NCBI GenBank assembly: GCA_964636685.1
Contig: CAZWUK010000032.1
Coordinates: 1 to 24,360 of the forward strand
DNA from: CAZWUK01 sp964636685
Lineage (GTDB): Bacteria > Bacillota > Clostridia > Christensenellales > CAG-138
Length of the DNA stretch: 24,360 nt
Direction: 5' to 3'
Part shown: in pieces, positions 15,870 to 22,190 of the stretch
How the letters are laid out: each line of letters begins with the position of its first letter
Numbering within the stretch: position 1 is the first letter of the stretch
Program-made: the position numbers and the translations under genes
The notes under the pieces: model-generated
Database searches by the model: none
The model's input: the letters and a program-made list of their open reading frames with translations, nothing else
What the model was told of the DNA's origin: nothing

Positions 15870-16301
15870 TTACTTGAGCACGAGCGTCTCGGGCTTCTGC
15901 GCGGCGTTGTTGTGCTCGGAACCCGCGTAAACACGGAGCTTTTTGAGCATCTGCGCACCCAGAGGGCCCTTGGGCATCATGCGGCGGATGGATTCATAAA
16001 CGGCAAATTCCGGCTTTGTCGCAAGCAGCGTACGATAGTTGACTTCACGAATTCCACCCGGAAAGCCAGTGTGATGGATGTATTTTTTCTGGTCGAGCTT
16101 ACGACCGGTCAGGCGAACCTTTGCTGCGTTGATGATGATAACATGATCGCCCGTATCAACGTGCGGGGTAAAGACGGGCTTGTTTTTACCTCTGAGAATA
16201 GCTGCTACCTGCGAAGACAGACGGCCGAGAACCATATCGTCCGCATCCACAACGTACCACTTACGCTCAACGGTTTCGCCCTTTGCCATATAGGTTTTCA
16301 T
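15870..16301 (-). CDS. rplM: 50S ribosomal protein L13
   Basis: L13 is an early assembly protein of the large subunit. The 143-residue product has WYVVDADDMVLGRLSSQVA, FTPHVDTGDHVIIINAAKV, the KKYIHHTGFPGG signature and GMxPKGPLG-like MMPKGPLGAQMLKKL. The start at 16301 (MKTYMAKGE) is chosen over an upstream in-frame ATG at 16370 because GGAGGAA precedes it and the family begins there. A consensus promoter lies 94-122 bases upstream. In some bacteria L13 represses its own mRNA through the leader; whether that applies here is unknown. Confidence 0.98.
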   Translation of the reverse strand: MKTYMAKGETVERKWYVVDADDMVLGRLSSQVAAILRGKNKPVFTPHVDTGDHVIIINAAKVRLTGRKLDQKKYIHHTGFPGGIREVNYRTLLATKPEFAVYESIRRMMPKGPLGAQMLKKLRVYAGSEHNNAAQKPETLVLK

Positions 16302-16388
16302 GGCGATTCCTCCATAAATGTAATAAAAATCTGTTGCTTCTTGAGCGCTTGTTTCCGGGGCTGTGGACACAATCCACCCAATGGCACA
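16302..16388 (-). promoter_or_regulatory. rplM 5' leader
   Basis: About 87 bases separate the predicted transcription start from the rplM ATG. On the minus strand GTGGA and TCCAC form a small hairpin around TTGTG early in the leader, and the ribosome binding site GGAGGAA is at its end. L13 leaders are known regulatory RNAs in Bacillota; I could not match the known consensus by eye, so this is only a candidate. Confidence 0.35.
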
Positions 16389-16394
16389 TCGACT

Positions 16395-16423
16395 ATTTTA
16401 TCAACCAAAGCCCATTGTGTCAA
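16395..16423 (-). promoter_or_regulatory. sigma-A promoter of rplM-rpsI
   Basis: On the minus strand TTGACA (16423-16418), a 17-bp spacer, and TAAAAT (16400-16395). The -35 box is perfect and the -10 differs by one base. This is the strongest vegetative promoter seen in the window, as expected for ribosomal protein genes. Confidence 0.9.
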
Positions 16424-16457
16424 CCCTGAATCTGCCGATATTTTCCGAATTCGACGG

Positions 16458-16485
16458 GTATTTTCCCGATATGGAGAGCATACTA
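16458..16485 (+). promoter_or_regulatory. candidate forespore sigma (G or F) promoter of the spoVA operon
   Basis: GTATT (16458-16462), 16 bases, then CATACTA (16479-16485). These resemble the sigma-G pattern of a GYATR-type -35 and a CATnnTA-type -10. Its position 30 bases before the first small gene, and the known sigma-G control of spoVA in Bacillus, support the call. The spacing is at the short end, so this stays tentative. Confidence 0.5.
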
Positions 16486-16514
16486 ACGTCGAGTTGCAAA
16501 ACAAGGGGAACAAA

Positions 16515-16661
16515 ATGGTAAAAAATACTTGGATCTGGTTTTTTGCAGGAATCCTTGCGCTGGCTTTGATTGCGCTGATTATCTATTTTACGATGCGCGG
16601 CGAGCAGCTGTCGGGATCCGGAATTTATTTTGTACGGGAGGACATTTTCTTTGCAAGGTGA
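16515..16661 (+). CDS. small single-pass membrane protein, 48 residues, first gene of the spoVA operon
   Basis: The 48-residue product starts MVKNTWIWFFAGILALALIA and contains one clear membrane helix (residues about 5-26), followed by a short polar tail rich in Gly, Ser and aromatic residues. AAGGGGAA at 16503-16510 is a reasonable ribosome binding site. It follows the candidate sporulation promoter and overlaps the next small gene by 11 bases, so all five genes to spoVAE look like one operon. I do not recognise the family. The frame extends far upstream as an open shadow over rpsI and rplM, so only the part after 16515 is believable. It may be a spore membrane accessory protein; that is inference from position. 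Confidence 0.6.
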   Translation: MVKNTWIWFFAGILALALIALIIYFTMRGEQLSGSGIYFVREDIFFAR

Positions 16662-16776
16662 AAGGCGTCTGAACCGCCCGGGTGCAATGCTGCATGGCGG
16701 CGGCGGCAGCGATCAGCCGGGAGATCGTGAAATTCGAAAAAAGGCATACGACGTGTCGAAGGAGACTAGGCAATGA
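16651..16776 (+). CDS. small glycine-rich hydrophilic protein, 41 residues, upstream of spoVAC
   Basis: A 41-residue frame starts at TTG 16651, eight bases after a strong GGGAGGA site (16636-16642), and ends at TGA 16774-16776, overlapping the spoVAC ATG (ATGA). Its sequence has a Gly-rich centre (MLHGGGGSDQPGD) and a basic C-terminal part (REIRKKAYDVSKETRQ). No known motif is seen and there is no membrane segment. The good ribosome binding site together with four-base coupling at the 3' end is the main support. It may be a coupling leader that helps spoVAC translation, or a genuine small spore protein. The TTG start makes it easy for annotation pipelines to miss. Confidence 0.55.
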   Translation: MQGERRLNRPGAMLHGGGGSDQPGDREIRKKAYDVSKETRQ

Positions 16777-17222
16777 CGCAGCCGCCTTTTGATAAGACCG
16801 CCTATCAACGGCAGGTCAATGAGCGAATGCCAAAGGGCAGAACGCTGCGCATGTGCTGCCGCGCATTCTGGGTCGGCGGGGCAATCTGCTGCATTGGACA
16901 GCTTGTCAGCGATTTTGGAAAGCTCGTTCTGCATTTATCACAAGAGAACCTCGCTTCCTTTACGGCGATTGTGATGGTATTTTTCGGCGCGGCATTCACA
17001 GGAATCGGCGTTTACGATAAACTTGGCGCATACGCAGGCGCAGGGTCGGTCGTTCCGATCACGGGGTTTGCCAATTCCATCGTCGCGCCGGCGATCGAAT
17101 TCAAGACAGAGGGATACGTCACGGGGACGGCTGTCAAGATGTTTACGATCGCTGGGCCGGTGCTGGTGTTCGGCGTCTCCGCTTCCATTGTCGCGGGGTT
17201 GATCTCGCTGCTGTTTCAATAG
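16773..17222 (+). CDS. spoVAC: stage V sporulation protein AC
   Basis: SpoVAC is an inner-membrane protein of the spore and part of the SpoVA channel that takes up calcium-dipicolinate during sporulation and releases it in germination. The Bacillus protein behaves as a mechanosensitive channel. The 149-residue product has a polar N terminus, then four or so hydrophobic segments and the diagnostic GIGVYDKLGAYAGAGSVVP, ITGFANSIVAPAIEFKTEG and MFTIAGPVLVFG motifs. The ATG at 16773 overlaps the preceding small gene and has AAGGAG eight bases upstream. It is the first of the recognised spoVAC-AD-AE trio, nine bases before spoVAD. Confidence 0.95.
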   Translation: MTQPPFDKTAYQRQVNERMPKGRTLRMCCRAFWVGGAICCIGQLVSDFGKLVLHLSQENLASFTAIVMVFFGAAFTGIGVYDKLGAYAGAGSVVPITGFANSIVAPAIEFKTEGYVTGTAVKMFTIAGPVLVFGVSASIVAGLISLLFQ

Positions 17223-17231
17223 GAGGAGCGC

Positions 17232-18266
17232 ATGGCAGATAAAAGAATTGGCGCAAGGACGCTTTGCTTTCCAGACGGGCCGTATGTTGTTTCGTCCGCT
17301 TCCATCGTTGCCGGTAACGAGAGAAAGGGGCCGTTGGGAGAGCATTTTGATTTGGTGCTGGAGGACGATACCTACGGCGAGGATACCTTCGAGAAAGCGG
17401 AGTGCCGCATGTTCACAACAGTCGTACAACTCGCGCTCAACAAGGTACACCACAAGCCGGAGGATATCGGCTGCCTTCTCGGCGGGGATCTCCTCAACCA
17501 GATCGTAACCGCAAATTTTGCGGCGCGCACGCTTGGCATGCCGTTCCTGGGGCTGTATGGCGCGTGCTCGACCATGGCGGAATCGCTTTTGGTCGGGAGT
17601 GTGCTTGTAAACGGCGGCTTTACGAAAACCGCATGCTGCGTAGCGTCGAGCCATTTTTCTACGGCGGAGCGGCAATACCGATTCCCGCTGGAGATGGGAA
17701 CGACCTCCCCGCCAACGGCGCAGCGTACGGTAACGGGTACCGGCTGCGTTTTGTTGGCAGAGTCATTGCCTGCTGAGCGGGTATTTTCCCGTATTCGCGT
17801 ACGCGGCGCAACGATCGGACGCGTGATCGATCTTGGGATCACGGATGCGGCGAACATGGGTGCTGCCATGGCGCCCGCCGCAGCAGACACCATTATCACA
17901 CATTTGCAGGATACGGGACGATCGCCGGAGGACTACGATCTGATTGTTACCGGCGATCTGGGAAGATTCGGAAGCGAAATGCTGTTTTCGCTTTGCAAGG
18001 ATCGAAACGTCGATCTTTCCGGCCGGCATTTGGACTGCGGCAATCTGATCTTCCGTCCCGAGCAGAATTTCAATTGCGGAGGGAGCGGCTGCGGCTGCTC
18101 TGCGGTCACGCTGTCGTCCTATTTGCTCCAAAAGCTCGAAGCGGGGAGCTGTACTCGAATGCTTTTTATAGCGACCGGCGCGCTGCTTTCGCCTTCCACA
18201 ACGCTGCAAGGCGAAAGCATTCCATCGATCGCGCACGCGGTGGTATTGGAACGGGAGGAAAGCTGA
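17232..18266 (+). CDS. spoVAD: stage V sporulation protein AD
   Basis: SpoVAD is a thiolase-fold protein on the spore inner membrane that binds dipicolinic acid for the SpoVA channel. The 344-residue product has the family pattern: FPDGPYVVSSASIVAGNERK, EDDTYGEDTFEKAE, CLLGGDLLNQI, GLYGACSTMAESL (the thiolase-like Cys position), ASSHFSTAERQYRFPLE and the C-terminal NCGGSGCGCSAV stretch. The ATG at 17232 follows GGAGGAG. Its TGA overlaps the spoVAE start by one base (TGATG). Length matches the Bacillus and Clostridium proteins. Its presence is strong evidence that the organism forms endospores or descends from spore formers. Confidence 0.97.
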   Translation: MADKRIGARTLCFPDGPYVVSSASIVAGNERKGPLGEHFDLVLEDDTYGEDTFEKAECRMFTTVVQLALNKVHHKPEDIGCLLGGDLLNQIVTANFAARTLGMPFLGLYGACSTMAESLLVGSVLVNGGFTKTACCVASSHFSTAERQYRFPLEMGTTSPPTAQRTVTGTGCVLLAESLPAERVFSRIRVRGATIGRVIDLGITDAANMGAAMAPAAADTIITHLQDTGRSPEDYDLIVTGDLGRFGSEMLFSLCKDRNVDLSGRHLDCGNLIFRPEQNFNCGGSGCGCSAVTLSSYLLQKLEAGSCTRMLFIATGALLSPSTTLQGESIPSIAHAVVLEREES

Positions 18267-18628
18267 TGCGGTGGACGGACTATCTTTACGCGTTTCTTGT
18301 CGGCGGCGCGCTGTGCATGATCGGGCAATTGCTCATCAGCCTGACGCGTTTAACGCCTGCTAGAATTCTAGTGCTGTTTGTGACGGCGGGCGTTGTTCTC
18401 GGCGCGATCGGCATCTATCAACCGCTGGTGGAATTTGCGGGCGCGGGCGCTTCCGTACCGCTGACAGGCTTTGGCAACGCGCTTGCAAAAGGAGCGTTGG
18501 AGAGCGCAAAGGCGGACGGCGTAATCGGCGCCTTTACCGGCGGCATCAAGGGGACGGCTGGCGGCGTCGGTGCGGCGGTGCTCTTTGGCTATCTATTCTC
18601 GCTGCTGTCGCGCTCTAAAACAAAGTAA
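18266..18628 (+). CDS. spoVAE: stage V sporulation protein AE (SpoVAEb type)
   Basis: The 120-residue membrane protein starts MRWTDYLYAFLVGGALC and has several hydrophobic segments with AIGIYQPLVEFAGAGASVP and LTGFGNALAKGALESA, matching the SpoVAE (AEB) family. It is a paralogue of SpoVAC, sharing the AGAG-x-VP-[IL]TGF-x-N core. It forms the membrane channel with SpoVAC and works with SpoVAD. The start at 18266 overlaps the spoVAD stop; GGGAGGAAA lies just upstream. The 52 bases after the stop (18629-18680) up to the convergent ABC permease gene show no clear terminator. Confidence 0.95.
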   Translation: MRWTDYLYAFLVGGALCMIGQLLISLTRLTPARILVLFVTAGVVLGAIGIYQPLVEFAGAGASVPLTGFGNALAKGALESAKADGVIGAFTGGIKGTAGGVGAAVLFGYLFSLLSRSKTK

Positions 18629-18680
18629 AATGCTGGACAGAGAGCACTTGCGCTTATTATGCAGACCGACCGGCTGCCCG

Positions 18681-19508
18681 TCATTCCTGCTTTGCCGGAT
18701 GGCGGGTCTGCCGTACGAGACGCTTTTCGATCAGGGCGACGCCATAGTACATAAAGGCCGCTAGGATACACAAAACCACGATGCTCGCCATGACCAGATC
18801 CAGCTTAAACACCTGCCCGCCGTAGACGATCAAATAGCCGAGTCCCGCTTTGGAGACAAGATACTCGCCGACGATGACGCCAACCCAACTCATGCTCACC
18901 GAGATCTTCAGTGCGGCAACGATGGTCGGCATGCTCGCGGGCAGCACCGCCAAACGAAAGATCTGCCACTTCGTTGCGCCGAGCGTACGCATCAGAAGCT
19001 GTTTTTCTTCGCTGATGGCGGAGAAGCCCGTCAGCACCGTAACAATCGTGACAATCAGAGAAATTAGCACCGCCATCACAATAATGGATTCGACGCCGGC
19101 GCCGATCCAAACGATGATGATTGGCCCCAACGCAATCTTTGGCAGAGCATTGAGCACCACAAGATAAGGATCGGATACCCTGGTGGCAAAAGGACTCCAC
19201 CAGAGAAGCGCCGCAGCAACCGTACCGAGCGCCGTACCAATCAAAAAGCCAAGTACGGTTTCAAACAGCGTTACACCGATATGTATAAACAGCGATCTGT
19301 CGGCAAGGAGCCTCCCGATGGTTGCGATAACCCTGGAAGGGCTGCTGGCAATGAACGGATCGATCCAGCCGAGTGTGGTAGAAAGCTCCCAAAATCCAAG
19401 CAGCAGCACCAATACGAGAAGCCGGCAGACAATGACGCCGCGCTCTCTTTTCCGCACCGCCCGCAGATATTGCAGCCGGTAGGGTGATATACCGTCAGCA
19501 GGTTTCAT
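18681..19508 (-). CDS. ABC transporter permease, SsuC/TauC family
   Basis: This 275-residue inner-membrane permease belongs to the family that imports sulfonates, taurine, nitrate or pyrimidine precursors. It has a basic cytoplasmic N terminus, about six membrane helices, and the EAA loop that contacts the ATPase (EKQLLMRTLGATKWQIFRLA followed by VLPASMPTI). A VGVIVGEYLVSKAGLGYLI segment is typical of SsuC-like permeases. Its start overlaps the end of the ATPase gene by 14 bases, so the two are one operon. No substrate-binding protein is nearby, so the substrate cannot be assigned. I leave the gene symbol blank for that reason. Confidence 0.9.
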   Translation of the reverse strand: MKPADGISPYRLQYLRAVRKRERGVIVCRLLVLVLLLGFWELSTTLGWIDPFIASSPSRVIATIGRLLADRSLFIHIGVTLFETVLGFLIGTALGTVAAALLWWSPFATRVSDPYLVVLNALPKIALGPIIIVWIGAGVESIIVMAVLISLIVTIVTVLTGFSAISEEKQLLMRTLGATKWQIFRLAVLPASMPTIVAALKISVSMSWVGVIVGEYLVSKAGLGYLIVYGGQVFKLDLVMASIVVLCILAAFMYYGVALIEKRLVRQTRHPAKQE

Positions 19509-20265
19509 CCGCGTTCAGCTCCTTCCAGATCAAATTGAAGTAACGCGAGAAACCGGCGGCGTTTCGACGTTCCAGAGGTGTGAGCGACGCATCAAACTCC
19601 AGTATATGCTCGCCTTTGAGTTTTGCGGGACGCTCGGTAAAGACCAAAACACGGTCTGCCATAGAGACGGCTTCGGAAATATCATGGGTTACTAAAATGG
19701 CGGTTTTGCCTTCCTTGCGGATGATGCCGGAAATTTCATCCGCGGCGCGAAGCCGAGTCTGATAATCCAGCGCGGAAAAGGGCTCGTCGAGCAGCAGCAG
19801 CGACGGATCAAATGCCAGCGTACGGATGAGGGCGACCTTTTGCCGCATCCCGCCGGACAATTCACCCGGGAAATGATGGCGAAAGTCGGATAAGCCGTAT
19901 GTTTTGAGCAGCAGCATGGCATTTTCGCAACGTTCTTTTGTACGCAGACCCTTGACTTCCAACGACAACAGCACATTTTCTTCCACGGTGCGCCAATCCA
20001 AAAGATGATCCCGCTGGAGCATATAGCCAATATCGTTTTTTACGTTCGGCTTCTCCCCGTTCACGGTCACAAGCCCCTCCGATGATGAAATCAGTCCCAT
20101 CAACAGCGAAAGCACGCTGGTTTTTCCACAGCCCGACGGGCCGACGATGGCAACAAATTCTCCTCGACGGACAGAAAAGGACAACTCTTTGATGGCGACC
20201 GTTTCGGATTGCCGTTGTTGATAAAACAGGGTCACGCGGTCAAGCTTTACAATTTCGGATTCCAT
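19495..20265 (-). CDS. ABC transporter ATP-binding protein, SsuB/TauB family
   Basis: The 256-residue ATPase energises the adjacent permease. It has Walker A GPSGCGKTS, Q-loop in YMLQRDHLLDW, signature LSGGMRQKVALIR, Walker B LLLLDEPFSALD and H-loop LVTHDISEA. The C-terminal FSRYFNLIWKEL tail is common in nitrate/sulfonate/taurine-type ATPases. The start at 20265 (MESEIVKLDRVT) is chosen over an in-frame ATG at 20301 because GGAGGT lies just upstream of it. Substrate is unknown; the DLLDW-type motif is shared across SsuB, TauB and ThiZ-like proteins, and no TPP riboswitch is seen upstream. The 151 bases up to the divergent small gene hold no clear minus-strand promoter. Confidence 0.9.
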   Translation of the reverse strand: MESEIVKLDRVTLFYQQRQSETVAIKELSFSVRRGEFVAIVGPSGCGKTSVLSLLMGLISSSEGLVTVNGEKPNVKNDIGYMLQRDHLLDWRTVEENVLLSLEVKGLRTKERCENAMLLLKTYGLSDFRHHFPGELSGGMRQKVALIRTLAFDPSLLLLDEPFSALDYQTRLRAADEISGIIRKEGKTAILVTHDISEAVSMADRVLVFTERPAKLKGEHILEFDASLTPLERRNAAGFSRYFNLIWKELNADETC

Positions 20266-20382
20266 AGGAAACCTCCGGATAGGATCTCGCGCATTCGGCA
20301 AATGAGCACGGCAATGCGCGGGTACATCTTCATGCTATTCCGGATTTTGGTTTGACGTGTAGAACGCTATCGAAAATTGACG

Positions 20383-20390
20383 CATACAAT
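20383..20390 (+). promoter_or_regulatory. candidate mother-cell sigma (E or K) -10 box
   Basis: CATACAAT matches the -10 of the Bacillus sigma-E class exactly (CATACAnT). A good -35 at the right distance is not seen; an AC at 20364-20365 would suit sigma-K spacing. It lies 27 bases before the Cys-rich small gene. Tentative. Confidence 0.3.
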
Positions 20391-20416
20391 GTGAAAAAGA
20401 GAAAGAGGAGGGGGAC

Positions 20417-20611
20417 GTGTTGCCAAGCCGGGACTCCTGCCGCTGCGGACGCGATAAACGGCGTACGTCCAAAAGAAAATGCCTATGTGGAATTGGCTGC
20501 ATCCTCATAGGCTTGGTGATTATGATCTGCTGCTCTCCGGGCTGGCTGCTCGCTCTGATTGTCGCGCTGGTGTTGATTGGCGTTGGAGCGGCGTTGTGCG
20601 GCTACTGCTAA
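20417..20611 (+). CDS. small cysteine-rich membrane protein, 64 residues
   Basis: I do not recognise a named family. The 64-residue product has nine cysteines (8, 10, 22, 24, 28, 38, 39, 61, 64), a basic arginine/lysine-rich stretch between residues 9 and 21, and two hydrophobic helices (about 26-37 and 43-62, LLALIVALVLIGVGAAL). Start is GTG at 20417, or TTG at 20420, after GAGGAGGGGG. It resembles small sporulation or spore-coat membrane proteins in size and composition, and a CATACAAT box upstream hints at mother-cell control, but both are inference. The stop codon lies one base before a MITE-like element. Confidence 0.6.
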   Translation: MLPSRDSCRCGRDKRRTSKRKCLCGIGCILIGLVIMICCSPGWLLALIVALVLIGVGAALCGYC

Positions 20612-20612
20612 T

Positions 20613-20774
20613 TAGAGTGTGTTTCTAAAATCACGCAAGCGCAATTTCACGCCCTCGACTTGCATATTTTTGTTAAAAAGCCTCGCCTTAGCACCGCTAA
20701 GCCTACGTTTTTTGCCTCAATCTGCAAGCCGATGACGCAAAATTTCATCTAGCAGACTTTAGAAACATACTCTA
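20613..20774. mobile_element. MITE-like element, 162 bp, 17-bp terminal inverted repeats ending in TA
   Basis: The left end TAGAGTGTGTTTCTAAA (20613-20629) is the reverse complement of the right end TTTAGAAACATACTCTA (20758-20774) with one mismatch (16 of 17). Both ends finish in TA, consistent with a TA target duplication as made by IS630/Tc1-mariner transposases. There is no coding capacity inside; an internal CTTAGC-ACC-GCTAAG hairpin is present at about 20687-20701, and ACGCAA and AATTTCA words recur near both ends. It sits exactly between two convergent genes and supplies the TAG stop codon of the minus-strand gene. A long transcript hairpin could also act as a terminator. No related transposase lies in the window. 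Confidence 0.7.
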
Positions 20775-21173
20775 AAACGCGGTGCGAAGATACTGTAAAA
20801 AATCCGGAAAGGCGCCGCTGTGCCGTTCGACGGCGGGATGATGGTAAAATACGCAGAACCTGTCGCCGCCATCAAAGACGGAAGCATCCTCCGACCAGAG
20901 CAGAATCCGTTTGTTTTGGCTGCTTGCAAGGGCGGCGCCAAGCTCGGCGTGCGTCCCAAATCGCCCCGGGAGCAGCAGCACAACAAGCTCCGCGCTCATG
21001 ACGCCGTGCAATTCCTGCAAGGCGACGCTGCCTTGCATTTCCGACGCTGCGCCGGCGACGCTGCCGTGCTTTGTCCAATCGTAGGTGCGCCGATACCCCT
21101 TCGCGTTGAAAAGATCGGCAACCTCGTTGACCCGCGAAGCGTTGGTGATGGCGCTTGCTACATAATATTGCAT
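20772..21173 (-). CDS. nucleoside 2-deoxyribosyltransferase-like protein
   Basis: The 133-residue product looks like a small member of the nucleoside 2-deoxyribosyltransferase superfamily, which exchanges bases between deoxynucleosides or hydrolyses deoxynucleotides. It begins MQYYVASAITNASRV, has YDWT (Asp32), a hydrophobic strand AELVVLLLPGRFGTHAELG that holds the expected Glu (Glu77, likely nucleophile) and a following KRILLWSED strand. The start at 21173 has AGGAGA upstream; the longer frame to 21398 runs into tdk and is not used. It follows tdk after 55 bases on the same strand, fitting nucleoside salvage. Its stop codon lies in the terminal repeat of the MITE-like element. Exact activity is uncertain. 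Confidence 0.7.
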   Translation of the reverse strand: MQYYVASAITNASRVNEVADLFNAKGYRRTYDWTKHGSVAGAASEMQGSVALQELHGVMSAELVVLLLPGRFGTHAELGAALASSQNKRILLWSEDASVFDGGDRFCVFYHHPAVERHSGAFPDFLQYLRTAF

Positions 21174-21228
21174 GGGGGTTCTCCTGTCTGCGCTTAAAAA
21201 CAATTCATGGAAACAAAAAAAATGGGAT

Positions 21229-21819
21229 TTACGGCTGAAGATCCTCCGCCCGCAGTCCCGGCCCCGGATCGCCCTGTAGCCAGTGCTTGCGGCAAAGGCC
21301 GATGTACTTGTCGCTCGCGCCGAGAACGACCTGTTCGCCGACGCGCGTAATGCCGCCTTTTCCGTCCAGCCGCGCGTTGTTCGTGGCCTTTTTGCCACAC
21401 CAGCAGATGGTTTTTACCTCCTCAATGGTATCCGCGCGCGCTAAAAGCCAATGGCTTCCGGGGAAAAAGTTTCCCTGAAAATCCGTGCGCAGCCCATAGC
21501 AGATGACGGGGACATTGCACTCATCCACGATCCTGCAGAGAAGCTCCACCTGCTGCTTGGACAAGAACTGTGCTTCATCGATGATGAGGCAGTCGTATTC
21601 CTGCGCCCGAATACGGTCGAGATCCAGCTCATCAACGAGCTGACACTCGGCGCGCAGACCGCAGCGCGATTCGATGGTATACTTCCCGTCGCGCGTATCC
21701 ACAGCCGGCTTGAGCAGCAACGCGTTTTTTCCGCGCTCATGATAGTTGTACCAGACCATGATTGCATTGGCGGATTTGCTGCTGCCCATTGCGCCATAAC
21801 GAAAATAGAGCTTTGCCAT
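21229..21819 (-). CDS. tdk: thymidine kinase
   Basis: This type II thymidine kinase phosphorylates thymidine (and deoxyuridine) to the monophosphate for DNA precursor salvage. The 196-residue product has the P-loop GAMGSSKS (residues 9-16), the Asp-Glu motif IIDEAQFL (Asp81, Glu82, with Glu82 as the likely base), ICYGLRTDF near the lasso region, and a zinc site formed by ICWCGKKA (Cys139, Cys141) and LCRKHW (Cys176, His179). The motif pattern is closer to the E. coli-type enzyme (KTICxCGRKA, CRKH) than to the Bacillus CxxC form. The ATG at 21819 follows AAAGGAGACGTT. It lies downstream of the nucleoside transporter and upstream of a deoxyribosyltransferase-like gene. Confidence 0.96.
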   Translation of the reverse strand: MAKLYFRYGAMGSSKSANAIMVWYNYHERGKNALLLKPAVDTRDGKYTIESRCGLRAECQLVDELDLDRIRAQEYDCLIIDEAQFLSKQQVELLCRIVDECNVPVICYGLRTDFQGNFFPGSHWLLARADTIEEVKTICWCGKKATNNARLDGKGGITRVGEQVVLGASDKYIGLCRKHWLQGDPGPGLRAEDLQP

Positions 21820-21849
21820 AACGTCTCCTTTGGTTAGTCGTATCAGAGA

Positions 21850-21877
21850 ATCGCTCGGGCGCTGCCGCCCGAGCGAT
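21850..21877 (-). terminator. 12-bp GC-rich hairpin between the transporter and tdk
   Basis: ATCGCTCGGGCG (21850-21861) pairs perfectly with 21866-21877 around a 4-base loop. On the minus strand it is followed only by TCTCT, not a real U run. The tdk ribosome binding site starts about 20 bases further, leaving no room for a promoter, so it is probably a partial terminator or an mRNA-processing hairpin. Confidence 0.6.
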
Positions 21878-21889
21878 CATGTCGATGGA

Positions 21890-22186
21890 TCATCGCTGTC
21901 CTTTGTCGTAAGGGACGCCCTCTGCTTTTGGCGCGCGCGACTTTTTGGAGGTCAGCACCAGAATNNNNNNNNNNNNNNNNNNNNNNNNNNNNNNNNNNNN
22001 NNNNNNNNNNNNNNNNNNNNNNNNNNNNNNNNNNNNNNNNNNNNNNNNNNNNNNNNNNNNNNNNATGCCGTCCAGAGCGATGTTGATAATGCCGCTGCGT
22101 TCGCTGAACATGCCGCCCAGTGCAACAAGCAAAAGAGGCATGGCAAACAGGATCGTTGCGCTTAAAATATCCGCTAAAATCTTCAT
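21890..22186 (-). CDS. nucleoside ABC transporter permease 2 (BMP family), interrupted by a 100-N gap
   Basis: This is the second permease of a BMP/nucleoside-type ABC importer (YufQ/NupC-like class). Only its ends are present: 40 N-terminal residues (MKILADILSATILFAMPLLL, then VALGGMFSERSGIINIALDG, the diagnostic ERSGxINIALDG motif) and 24 C-terminal residues (LTSKKSRAPKAEGVPYDKGQ). Family members are about 300-320 residues, so roughly 250 residues (about 750 bases) are missing; the N run is a standard 100-base placeholder. The start at 22186 is five bases after the preceding permease stop (22191), so they are coupled. The call rests on the two ends plus context. Confidence 0.85.
   Translation of the reverse strand: MKILADILSATILFAMPLLLVALGGMFSERSGIINIALDGXXXXXXXXXXXXXXXXXXXXXXXXXXXXXXXXXXILVLTSKKSRAPKAEGVPYDKGQR
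21965..22064. other. assembly gap (100 N) within the permease gene
   Basis: One hundred N bases. The flanking coding sequence implies that about 750 bases are missing, so all coordinates left of it on the true chromosome would be shifted. The length is a convention, not a measurement. Confidence 0.95.
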
Positions 22187-22190
22187 TGTC

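Noticed and set aside
15495..16661. Plus-strand open frame of 388 codons across rpsI and rplM
   Set aside because: It is antisense to two certain ribosomal protein genes. Only its last 48 codons, after 16515, have a ribosome binding site and lie outside those genes.
18661..18711. Inverted repeat GCAGACC/GGTCTGC as terminator between spoVAE and the ABC permease
   Set aside because: Long spacer, overlaps the permease coding end, and no T run on either strand.
20352..20390. TTGACG and TACAAT as a sigma-A promoter for the Cys-rich gene
   Set aside because: The spacer between the boxes would be 27 bp, too long; a second TTGACG at 20378 is too close.
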